DNA from: Flavobacteriaceae bacterium UBA6268
GTDB taxonomy: Bacteria; Bacteroidota; Bacteroidia; Flavobacteriales; Flavobacteriaceae
Length of the DNA stretch: 8,795 nt
Assembly: GCA_002440705.1 (NCBI GenBank)
Contig: DJVA01000089.1
Coordinates: forward strand, 1-8,795
Reading direction: 5' to 3'
Every line of letters starts with the position of its first letter. The first letter of the stretch is position 1. A program made the translations under genes and the position numbers. A model generated the notes under the pieces. That model saw only the letters and a list, made by a program, of their open reading frames with translations, was not told the origin of the DNA and did not search any database. This document shows, in pieces, positions 1 to 5,691 of the stretch.

Positions 1-2
1 AG

Positions 3-482
3 AATACCATCATCATCATGACTAGCAACATGGGCAGCCACATTATTCAGGAAAAGTTTGACACCATGAAGGATTTGGATACCGCCATGGAAGCCGCCAA
101 GGTAGAAGTGCTGGGGTTGCTGAAACAATCCGTGCGACCCGAATTCTTGAACCGTATTGACGACATCATTATGTTTACCCCTTTGACTCAAGAGAATATT
201 AAGCAAATTGTGAGCCTACAATTGAAAGGGGTCACCAAGATGTTGGCCAAGCAACACATTACCTTGGATGCAACTGATGAGGCTATTGACCATCTGGCCA
301 AACACGGTTTTGATCCGCAGTATGGCGCTCGACCCGTAAAAAGAGTGATTCAGAAAGAAGTACTCAACGAACTTTCCAAGGAAATACTTGCTGGAAAGGT
401 TACGACGGACAGTATCATTCTACTGGATAGTTTTAACGACCAACTGGTTTTCAGGAACCAAGAAGATTTAGTCAATCAATAA
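3..482 (+). CDS. clpB: ATP-dependent disaggregase ClpB, C-terminal part (5' end outside window)
   Basis: This is the last 159 residues of the protein-disaggregating AAA+ chaperone ClpB, which works in the cytoplasm with DnaK to rescue aggregated proteins. The frame is open from base 3 and begins inside the second ATPase module. It reads NTIIIMTSN, which contains the sensor-1 Asn. The family motif PEFLNRID lies at bases 138-161, and the sensor-2 motif GARPVKR starts at base 324. The small D2 subdomain then runs to the end and stops at 480-482. Walker A/B of D2, the middle coiled coil, D1 and the N domain lie upstream of the window. ClpA/ClpC-type unfoldases share the fold, but the C-terminal stretch, including YGARPVKRVIQKEVLNELSK, matches ClpB best and no ClpP-binding loop can be judged here. 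The internal ATG at base 18 is not a start. Transcription should end at the hairpin just downstream. Confidence 0.93.
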   Translation, partial: NTIIIMTSNMGSHIIQEKFDTMKDLDTAMEAAKVEVLGLLKQSVRPEFLNRIDDIIMFTPLTQENIKQIVSLQLKGVTKMLAKQHITLDATDEAIDHLAKHGFDPQYGARPVKRVIQKEVLNELSKEILAGKVTTDSIILLDSFNDQLVFRNQEDLVNQ

Positions 483-512
483 AAAAAGCCCCGTTTGGGG
501 CTTTTTCTTTTT
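483..512. terminator. Bidirectional rho-independent terminator between clpB and the T9SS gene
   Basis: A perfect 10-bp inverted repeat has arms AAAAAGCCCC (483-492) and GGGGCTTTTT (497-506) with a GTTT loop. It is T-rich on the + strand after the stem, and A-rich on the left, which gives a T tail on the - strand. It sits one base after the clpB stop and immediately beside the stop of the convergent gene at 511. One element therefore probably terminates both transcripts. Confidence 0.88.
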
Positions 513-1806
513 ATAGTTTCGAAATCTTTTTGGTAATGCTTTGTCCCTCTGAGGTAAGGCGTATCAAGTATTGACCCTCCGCTAGGGAACTTAAATCAAC
601 CTCCACATTGTGTTGATCTGGGTGAAACAATAACAAGCGTTGTCCCAAAATGGAAAAAACTTCAATAATCGCTATGGGCTGCTTGTTTTCAATCTGCAGG
701 ACCGACTTTACAGGAATAGGAGCCAGGACTAAGTTACTGAACTGGTTCTCCGCAACGCCCAAGACTTCCGTAACAGTGATGGCCAACAAGCTGCTTTCAC
801 AACCGTCCACGGTTTGACTCACATAGTACGTAGTGCCATCTACCAACGGAGTGGTATCGGGAATGGCATTGGTTCCACCGGCATCACTGTACCAAGTAAG
901 GTTGGAACCTGTCACGTCCAAATCGGCTAAAGTATCGCCTGGGGAAAAATCCTGATTGGACGCCCCAGTCGGAGCAGCCGGAATGGGATTGACGGTGACC
1001 ACTTCCTCCACGCGGTCGCTGTAACAGTTCTGGCCTGGAGTAACCGTCCAATTATAAAAGAAATAATAGGTCGTGGCATTGGTATCGTTATCATTGATGG
1101 TTCCGTTGGTAACGGTTCCTGCCGTACCAATAGGGTAAGGGAACCCGCCAATGGCCAGCTCACGGACCATATCGGGGCTGCTTTCGGCCACAATGTTATA
1201 ATCGGTCCCTGCGGGAACAAACCAATTCAAATCGACCGTAAACTGGACAGGATTACTTGAATTTCCAGCAGGCGTTGCAATAAATTCATCTTCTAGAATG
1301 GTAAGACCGGAATCCTTCAATTGAATGTTTAGAGTTCCTGGGCTGGCATCAGCAATGAAGACATCGACCGAGTTGATGGTCATGTCTACATCTGCATTGA
1401 AGGCCAATCCCCACGGACTGGTTACGGAATTCACGGAAGTGTGTTGATTAACACCGTAGGTGACCCTAGCTCCACCGGTAATGGGCACCCCGGTTCCTAC
1501 ATTGTAGGCCTCCGCCCAGAAAGAAGTAGTCGTCGTAAGCGGACCAGTATCAAAAGGGCTTCCACTACCCACCATAGTACCCCCTACTTCGGCATCAAAC
1601 CAATTAACACCCTCTCCATCGTGGGTTGCAGTTAGGGTAGCAGACTCGCCATCACAAATACTTCCCGGACCGGAAGTACTACTGATAACGGGATCTACAC
1701 AAGTCCCTTGAGGAGCATTTTCCTGAGCGCAAAGGGAATTTCCCAAAAAACTCGTTAATGCAAGTATGGTGCTTCCGAAAAGCATCGAGTAAAGTTGTTT
1801 TTTCAT
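511..1806 (-). CDS. Secreted Ig-like domain protein with type IX secretion (type A) sorting domain
   Basis: A 431-residue exported protein of unknown specific role, probably released or anchored at the cell surface by the type IX secretion system. Residues 1-27 form a signal peptide with likely cleavage at LCA/QEN. Residues about 37-103 are an Ig-like domain of the kind common in Bacteroidota surface proteins (CDGESATLTA, then VNWFDAEVGG). Residues about 110-260 form a beta-rich, Gly/Asn/Thr-rich middle region, including GTLNIQLKDSG and WFVPAGTDYNIV, that I cannot assign to a named family. Residues about 277-346 are a second Ig-like domain (LTWYSDAGGT, TTYYVSQTVDGC). Residues about 356-431 match the type A sorting domain: VFSILGQR, then GQYLIRLTSEG, ending KKISKL. 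The usual PNP motif at the start of that domain reads PIPV (363-366) instead. There is no catalytic domain, so adhesion or carbohydrate binding is only a guess. It is convergent with clpB and divergent from tetR. Confidence 0.85.
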   Translation of the reverse strand: MKKQLYSMLFGSTILALTSFLGNSLCAQENAPQGTCVDPVISSTSGPGSICDGESATLTATHDGEGVNWFDAEVGGTMVGSGSPFDTGPLTTTTSFWAEAYNVGTGVPITGGARVTYGVNQHTSVNSVTSPWGLAFNADVDMTINSVDVFIADASPGTLNIQLKDSGLTILEDEFIATPAGNSSNPVQFTVDLNWFVPAGTDYNIVAESSPDMVRELAIGGFPYPIGTAGTVTNGTINDNDTNATTYYFFYNWTVTPGQNCYSDRVEEVVTVNPIPAAPTGASNQDFSPGDTLADLDVTGSNLTWYSDAGGTNAIPDTTPLVDGTTYYVSQTVDGCESSLLAITVTEVLGVAENQFSNLVLAPIPVKSVLQIENKQPIAIIEVFSILGQRLLLFHPDQHNVEVDLSSLAEGQYLIRLTSEGQSITKKISKL

Positions 1807-1838
1807 CGTTTAGCATTTAAAGTTCATAGAGCGTTTAT

Positions 1839-1872
1839 TAAATGTACTAATAATCAAGGAATTATTTTCAAA
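1839..1872 (-). promoter_or_regulatory. Candidate promoter of the T9SS-exported protein gene
   Basis: Read on the minus strand, TTTG (1872-1869) is followed after 22 bases by TACATTTA (1846-1839). This matches seven of eight positions of the Bacteroidota -7 consensus TAnnTTTG with its -33 TTTG partner. It would give a leader of roughly 30 bases before the ATG at 1806. The TetR operator lies about 5 bases upstream of the -33 element, so the repressor might affect this promoter too. The last base of the -7 element does not match. Confidence 0.35.
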
Positions 1873-1876
1873 AATT

Positions 1877-1896
1877 AATATACCATTTGGTATATT
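1877..1896. promoter_or_regulatory. TetR operator 1 (perfect inverted repeat overlapping the tetR promoter)
   Basis: AATATACCA and TGGTATATT are perfect 9-bp arms around a 2-base centre. The core ATACC-N4-GGTAT (1880-1893) recurs before the thioesterase gene. The repeat overlaps the first bases of the tetR -7 element at 1893-1900, so a bound repressor would block RNA polymerase. Size and symmetry are typical of TetR-family operators. The layout is like the NemR box as I recall it (TAGACC-N4-GGTCTA), but with different bases. Confidence 0.75.
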
Positions 1897-1900
1897 TTTG
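1893..1900 (+). promoter_or_regulatory. tetR promoter, -7 element
   Basis: TATTTTTG is an exact match to the Bacteroidota -7 consensus TAnnTTTG. Transcription would start near 1904-1907, leaving a leader of about 10 bases before the ATG at 1916. No clear -33 TTG is seen at the usual distance. The in-frame TTG at 1898 lies inside this element and so cannot be the translation start. Confidence 0.6.
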
Positions 1901-1915
1901 TACATTAGCAGCACT

Positions 1916-2518
1916 ATGTCTATAACCAAAGCCGATATCACCACCAAATACATCATTGAAAAAGCCGCGCCTATTTTCAATAAAAAGGGGTACGCTGCCA
2001 CTTCCATGGCGGATATTACCAAAGCAACCGGCTTGACGAAGGGTGCCATTTACGGAAACTTCGAAAACAAAGACGCCATTGCGATTGCTGCCTTCAACAA
2101 AAGTGTCAACGATTTATTGAAACAGATAGCGCAGCACCAAGAACAAAGCAATTCACCCCTACAAAAACTGTATCTCATTACCGATTTCTACCGAAACTAC
2201 TACGATTACAGTAAAAACCTTGGGGGTTGCCCTATTTTAAATGTAGGCGTCAATGCACACCAACAACATACCCCCCTGCTCAACAAAGTACAGGAAGTAA
2301 TTGCGCGTACCCAACGCAATGTGGCCAAATTAGTAACATGGGGGCAGGAAGTTGGGGAAATAAAACCAGAAGTGGATGCCAACAAATTTGCGAGGCAACT
2401 CTATACCAAGATACAGGGAGCTGTCTTTATGTGCCATACCATGGACGACCACCAATACCTCGTGGATGCCACCCAGGAAATTGACAGCCTCATTACCCAA
2501 GAATTAAAAAGCCAATAA
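1916..2518 (+). CDS. TetR/AcrR-family transcriptional repressor, NemR-like
   Basis: A 200-residue DNA-binding repressor. The N-terminal helix-turn-helix covers about residues 8-55, with the classic order IIEKAAPIFNKKGYAATSM, then DITKATGLTKGAIYGNF, then NKD. The C-terminal ligand domain contains NLGGCPILNVG (102-111), which corresponds to the ISGCLTV segment of E. coli NemR as I recall it. Cys105 falls where NemR has redox-active Cys106. A second cysteine, Cys173, lies in VFMCHTM. The ATG at 1916 is chosen because the upstream in-frame TTG at 1898 lies inside the promoter. An operator overlaps its own promoter and a second copy follows the gene, so autorepression and control of the thioesterase 32 bases downstream are likely. 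The ligand cannot be read from sequence; electrophiles, oxidants or acyl compounds are candidates by analogy. It is not necessarily an orthologue of NemR. Confidence 0.88.
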   Translation: MSITKADITTKYIIEKAAPIFNKKGYAATSMADITKATGLTKGAIYGNFENKDAIAIAAFNKSVNDLLKQIAQHQEQSNSPLQKLYLITDFYRNYYDYSKNLGGCPILNVGVNAHQQHTPLLNKVQEVIARTQRNVAKLVTWGQEVGEIKPEVDANKFARQLYTKIQGAVFMCHTMDDHQYLVDATQEIDSLITQELKSQ

Positions 2519-2528
2519 CCTAATAAAT

Positions 2529-2542
2529 ATACCTATCGGTAT
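2529..2542. promoter_or_regulatory. TetR operator 2, upstream of the thioesterase gene
   Basis: ATACC-TATC-GGTAT repeats the core of operator 1 (ATACC-ATTT-GGTAT): identical 5-base arms with the same 4-base spacing. It fills the middle of the 32-base gap between tetR and the thioesterase, ending 8 bases before that ATG. The arms are shorter than in operator 1, so weaker binding is expected. No exact TAnnTTTG is visible here, so it may act on a non-consensus promoter or as a roadblock to readthrough from tetR. Confidence 0.6.
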
Positions 2543-2550
2543 CAAAGCGC

Positions 2551-3036
2551 ATGACTGAAAAACCTAAAATACTCGAGAGCAAAGCAACCATTCGCTTTCA
2601 ACATTGCGATCCTTTTAACCATTTGAATAATTCGGAATACCTCAACTACCTGGTCAATGCCCGGGAAGACCAATTGATCGAACACTACAACATCGACATC
2701 TACAAAATGGGCCGTGAGGAAGGCAAAAGTTGGGTGGTAGGAAGCAACCAAATTGCCTACCTCCGCCCCGCCTGGCTTATGGAAGAAGTGGTCATCGAGT
2801 CCCAACTATTAGGCTACGATACCTCTAGCTTACAGGTAGAACTGCGCATGTACAACGCCCAAAAGAGCGAACTGAAGGCCTTAATGTGGAGTACGTATGT
2901 GCATTTCGACATCCTTGCTCAAAAGCGAACCTTTCACACCGATCATTTCATGGAACTCTTCGCTAGTGTGAAAAACCCCGTTCCGGAAGTATCCTTCGAA
3001 GCGCGGGTCGCCGCCTTCAAAAAGGTGAAAAACTAA
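2551..3036 (+). CDS. Acyl-CoA thioesterase, hotdog fold (4HBT/YbgC-type)
   Basis: A 161-residue cytoplasmic protein predicted to hydrolyse acyl-CoA (or another acyl thioester) to free acid and CoA. The signature HCDPFNHLNNSEYLNYLVNA at residues 18-37 corresponds to the D-x-x-G-H-x-N-N-x-x-Y active-site segment of 4-hydroxybenzoyl-CoA thioesterase-like enzymes. Asp20 is the expected catalytic acid, and Asn23 replaces the common Gly. The remaining strands (SNQIAYLRPAWLMEEVVIES, then LQVELRMYN, then ALMWSTYVHFD) fit the rest of one hotdog domain, and the length is normal for the family. It directly follows tetR with a matching operator in the gap, so it is the probable target of that repressor. 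Substrate chain length or type cannot be inferred. The ATG at 2551 starts before the first strand and has no Shine-Dalgarno sequence, as is normal in this phylum. Confidence 0.85.
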   Translation: MTEKPKILESKATIRFQHCDPFNHLNNSEYLNYLVNAREDQLIEHYNIDIYKMGREEGKSWVVGSNQIAYLRPAWLMEEVVIESQLLGYDTSSLQVELRMYNAQKSELKALMWSTYVHFDILAQKRTFHTDHFMELFASVKNPVPEVSFEARVAAFKKVKN

Positions 3037-3051
3037 TCGCAATATTCTGCG

Positions 3052-3059
3052 TACTTTTG
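3052..3059 (+). promoter_or_regulatory. Promoter -7 element of the heme/copper lipoprotein gene
   Basis: TACTTTTG matches the Bacteroidota -7 consensus TAnnTTTG exactly and ends only 4 bases before the ATG at 3064. Transcription would begin at or next to the start codon, giving a leaderless or nearly leaderless mRNA. No good -33 TTG is seen at the usual distance. Confidence 0.5.
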
Positions 3060-3063
3060 TCGC

Positions 3064-4803
3064 ATGAACAAAGGCTTACTCTTGTTAGGCATGCTGCTAT
3101 TATTTGGCTGCACGCAAAAGCCTCACCCTATTGCGGACAATAGGATGAACGACTACGCCTTGTATGACGAACAGGGCAACTTCCACCGTTTTTCGTATTA
3201 CAATAACAGCAAAGGCCTTGTATTGTTTGTGCAAGGAAACGGCTGCCCTATAGTACGATTGGCACTTCAGGATTTTAAGGCAGTGAAAGAAGCCTATTCT
3301 GAAAAAGGATTTCAGTTCTTTATGGTGAACTCCAACCTCCAGGACCATCGGGAGTCCATCCATCAGGAAACCCTAGATTATGATTTTGGGGTGCCGGTTT
3401 TAGACGATTCGGCACAAATACTGGCCCAAGCGCTGAACATCACCATAACTGCCGAAGCCATCGTTCTCCATCCCATAACCCGCGAAATACTGTACCGCGG
3501 CCCGCTCAACAATCAATTGGATTATGAGACTTCCCGCCCCGAAGCCACCATCCACTACCTACAAAACGCTTTGGATGCGATCCTGAAGGGATCCATACCG
3601 CCTTCCCAGCATGACTTGGTAAAGGGATGTAAGGTAACCCGTTGGACCACTTTAGGCTTTAACAAAGACACCATCACCTACACCAAGGACGTAGCGCCCA
3701 TCTTGCAACAACATTGTGTTCGTTGTCACCACGATGGCGGAATTGCACCATGGGACATGAGCGACTACCACACCATTACCGGATGGAGCCAAATGATGAA
3801 ACAAGTACTGATAACCAAACGCATGCCTCCATGGAAAGCCGATCCCTACATCGGAACCTTCAAAAACGATTTTTCCCTTCCCGACAGCAGCCTTAGGAAA
3901 CTCTACCACTGGATTGAAACCGGTACTCCTTATGGAGCGGGCCCGGACCCTATGGCCAGTCTTCGTTTTGATGACAAGGAATGGAAACGGGGAACGCCCG
4001 ATACCATCATCATCCTAAACAAAGAGCAAATTCCATCCCAAGGCGTGATTCCTTATCGCTATCAAAAAATTGATTTAAAGCTTCCCAGAGACACCTGGAT
4101 TGAGGGGCTGGAGATCCAACCAGGCAATGCCAAAGTAATGCACCACATCCTGATAAACAACAAAACACCCGGAAGCCCCATTCCCATTTTAGACCGAAAA
4201 CCCCGCAAATGGATCGACAACTTTATTGCATTGGGCGGTATGGGAGACCAACCGGTTCGCTATCCTGATAGCACCGGGGTCCTGCTTAAAAAAGACAGCC
4301 AACTCATTGTACAGATTCATTATACGCCCACAGGAAAGCCCGAGGAAGACCAAACACGCATTGGGTTGTACTATTCCAAAGCAGTTCCAAAAAAAGTGAT
4401 GCACTCTTTTGCTACAGCCAACTTGGATTTTACCATTCCCCCTTTTGGCCAAAACATACACCTCATAGCCCGCGATACCCTTACAAAACCCATTAAGCTG
4501 CATTACATGGTTCCACACATGCATTACCGGGGAAAAAGCATCCAAGTAAGGGCTTTATTTCCAGACGGGAACACACAGACCCTTGTATCGGTACCAGACT
4601 ATAACTTCAATTGGCAGCGCTTGTATGTTCCAGAACCTCCCATTGCACTTCCTAAGGGCACCATTGTTGAAGTGGAAGGAATTTATGACAATTCCTATCA
4701 AAACCCCTTCAATCCGGATCCCGAAAAGGAATTGCATTACGGAATTCAAAGCACCGACGAAATGCTTATTGGCTTTTTCAATTATACCTTCGATGAAAAT
4801 TGA
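3064..4803 (+). CDS. Lipoprotein fusing peroxiredoxin-like, c-type heme and PHM/DBH-like copper monooxygenase domains
   Basis: A 579-residue envelope lipoprotein; the substrate is unknown. Residues 1-16 are a lipoprotein signal with lipobox LFGC, modified at Cys16. Residues about 30-175 are a thioredoxin-fold domain of the PRX-like group, with a single GNGCP cysteine (Cys61), FQFFMVNSN, VPVLDD and LYRGPLNN. There is no CxxC, so it is not a disulfide isomerase. Residues about 205-290 are a heme domain with CVRCHH (218-223; Cys218, Cys221, His222), and Met254 in RMPPW is a possible axial ligand. Residues about 310-579 resemble copper type II monooxygenases such as PHM and DBH. His360-His361 and His419 fit one copper site; His485, His487 (HMH) and Met567 (TDEM) fit the other. 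The heme may supply electrons in place of ascorbate; this is inference. It follows the thioesterase by 27 bases but has its own promoter element. This three-domain order occurs in other Bacteroidota, to my knowledge without an assigned function. Confidence 0.85.
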   Translation: MNKGLLLLGMLLLFGCTQKPHPIADNRMNDYALYDEQGNFHRFSYYNNSKGLVLFVQGNGCPIVRLALQDFKAVKEAYSEKGFQFFMVNSNLQDHRESIHQETLDYDFGVPVLDDSAQILAQALNITITAEAIVLHPITREILYRGPLNNQLDYETSRPEATIHYLQNALDAILKGSIPPSQHDLVKGCKVTRWTTLGFNKDTITYTKDVAPILQQHCVRCHHDGGIAPWDMSDYHTITGWSQMMKQVLITKRMPPWKADPYIGTFKNDFSLPDSSLRKLYHWIETGTPYGAGPDPMASLRFDDKEWKRGTPDTIIILNKEQIPSQGVIPYRYQKIDLKLPRDTWIEGLEIQPGNAKVMHHILINNKTPGSPIPILDRKPRKWIDNFIALGGMGDQPVRYPDSTGVLLKKDSQLIVQIHYTPTGKPEEDQTRIGLYYSKAVPKKVMHSFATANLDFTIPPFGQNIHLIARDTLTKPIKLHYMVPHMHYRGKSIQVRALFPDGNTQTLVSVPDYNFNWQRLYVPEPPIALPKGTIVEVEGIYDNSYQNPFNPDPEKELHYGIQSTDEMLIGFFNYTFDEN

Positions 4804-4865
4804 AAGGGGTGTAACATTTTTGAATAGGATTCGTCTTATATATGCAATCAATCAAAACCAACACC

Positions 4866-4991
4866 ATGAAAACCAACCAATTAAAATACAAAAGAAGTTA
4901 CCGTTATAACCACGTACTTGGAATTTACATCCTTGGAGTGACTGTATTTATGACCGTCTACACGACCCTTACCTTAATGGCACATCTATAA
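4866..4991 (+). CDS. Small single-span membrane protein (41 residues), hypothetical
   Basis: A 41-residue reading frame running from the ATG at 4866 to the TAA at 4989-4991. The N-terminus is strongly basic and aromatic (KTNQLKYKRSYRYNH). It is followed by one hydrophobic helix of about 20 residues (residues 17-39, VLGIYILGVTVF then MTVYTTLTLMA) and ends AHL. The positive-inside rule predicts the N-terminus in the cytoplasm. The stop lies 4 bases before a strong terminator, and an A-rich stretch precedes the ATG, as expected for a translated Bacteroidota gene. It may be the last gene of the transcript that starts at the heme/copper lipoprotein, or may have its own weak promoter (TATATATG at 4837-4844, one mismatch to consensus). 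I do not recognise a family. A role as a small accessory membrane subunit is only a guess. Confidence 0.6.
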   Translation: MKTNQLKYKRSYRYNHVLGIYILGVTVFMTVYTTLTLMAHL

Positions 4992-4995
4992 ACCA

Positions 4996-5027
4996 AAAGC
5001 CCTCCAAAAAAGGAGGGCTTTCTTCTT
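4996..5027 (+). terminator. Rho-independent terminator after the small membrane protein
   Basis: A perfect 10-bp stem, AAAGCCCTCC (4996-5005) and GGAGGGCTTT (5012-5021), has an A6 loop and is followed by a T-rich tail (TCTTCTTC). It closes the transcription unit that holds the copper/heme lipoprotein and the 41-residue peptide. Confidence 0.88.
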
Positions 5028-5090
5028 CATAACAATCCTTCAACAAACAACTTTAACTCTAAAACCTCATAGTCATTTACGTAAGAACCT

Positions 5091-5098
5091 TATCTTTG
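5091..5098 (+). promoter_or_regulatory. Promoter -7 element of the histidine-phosphatase gene
   Basis: TATCTTTG matches TAnnTTTG exactly and lies in the gap after the preceding terminator. A start near 5102-5105 would leave a leader of about 35 bases before the ATG at 5138. No convincing -33 TTG was found. Confidence 0.5.
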
Positions 5099-5137
5099 GT
5101 TTTACCCGAATGTGATTTTTTTTAAAACCCATTGAAA

Positions 5138-5662
5138 ATGCTAAGAGTTATCGTTGGAATTGCCTTGGTAATTGCATGGTCTTCCTGTAAAACAAAGCAA
5201 GAAACAGGCAACTTGGAATCCAAAACGGTTTATTACCTTATCCGCCATGCCGAAAAGGACCGCAGCGACCCCACCCAAGAAAATCCCATACTTACCCATC
5301 GGGGTAAGGAGCGCGCCCAACTATGGGCCCGTTATTTTGACAGCATCTCTTTGGATACGGTCTTTTCCACCGATTATTGGCGCACCAAACAAACCGCAGG
5401 CCCGACGGCCACAAAAAAAGGGCTTCCCATTACTTCCTACTACCCCAAAAAATTAGTGGACGATGAATTCCTCTGGTACACAAAGGGCAACAGGGTGCTC
5501 ATTGTTGGGCATAGCAATACCACACCCATGTTGGTAAACCAATTGCTGGGCGAAGAACGCTTTCCTGATATGGACGACTCCGATAATAGTTCCCTTTACG
5601 TGGTAACGTTTCAAGGGGATGAAAAGCATGTGGAAGTCCGCAAGGTCGATTTGCCCCAGTAA
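5138..5662 (+). CDS. Histidine phosphatase (phosphoglycerate mutase-like) lipoprotein
   Basis: A 174-residue envelope protein of the histidine phosphatase superfamily, whose members remove phosphate through a phosphohistidine intermediate. The N-terminus is a signal sequence with a probable lipidation Cys17 (WSSC; the -3 Trp is unusual for a lipobox). The catalytic motif is LIRHAEKD, with Arg36 and nucleophile His37. FSTDYWRTKQTA contains the second phosphate-binding Arg82, and IVGHSN holds the second catalytic His125. Asp109 or Glu110 may be the proton donor. The short, single-domain form is SixA-like in size, but the export signal argues against a cytoplasmic phosphohistidine role. The substrate is unknown. 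The ATG at 5138 is preferred over an in-frame TTG at 5132. It has its own promoter after a terminator and is followed by smpB after 29 bases. Confidence 0.85.
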   Translation: MLRVIVGIALVIAWSSCKTKQETGNLESKTVYYLIRHAEKDRSDPTQENPILTHRGKERAQLWARYFDSISLDTVFSTDYWRTKQTAGPTATKKGLPITSYYPKKLVDDEFLWYTKGNRVLIVGHSNTTPMLVNQLLGEERFPDMDDSDNSSLYVVTFQGDEKHVEVRKVDLPQ

Positions 5663-5677
5663 GTCCTGAATTCTTCT

Positions 5678-5685
5678 TACTTTTG
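5678..5685 (+). promoter_or_regulatory. smpB promoter, -7 element
   Basis: TACTTTTG is an exact TAnnTTTG match ending 6 bases before the smpB ATG. A TTTG at 5650-5653 lies 24 bases upstream, slightly beyond the usual -33 spacing. The expected transcript is leaderless or has only a few leading bases. Confidence 0.55.
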
Positions 5686-5691
5686 CGCCCT

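Noticed and set aside
1898..1915. TTG start for tetR adding six residues
   Set aside because: The TTG is the end of an exact TAnnTTTG promoter element, so it would not be in the transcript; the ATG at 1916 fits the family.
1810..2049. Minus-strand open frame of 79 codons with a hydrophobic, membrane-like translation
   Set aside because: It is antisense to the well-supported DNA-binding domain of tetR and covers the operator and promoter; its composition is a by-product of the opposite strand.
3235..3270. Thiol-disulfide oxidoreductase active site in the thioredoxin-fold domain
   Set aside because: Only one cysteine (GNGCP) is present rather than CxxC, so a disulfide isomerase call would be misleading.
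4583..4909. Plus-strand open frame of 108 codons overlapping the end of the copper/heme lipoprotein gene
   Set aside because: It runs mostly inside a strongly supported coding region in another frame and has no recognisable family or start signal.
5683..5691. TTG start for smpB adding three residues
   Set aside because: It lies within the promoter element TACTTTTG; the ATG at 5692 gives a normal SmpB N-terminus.
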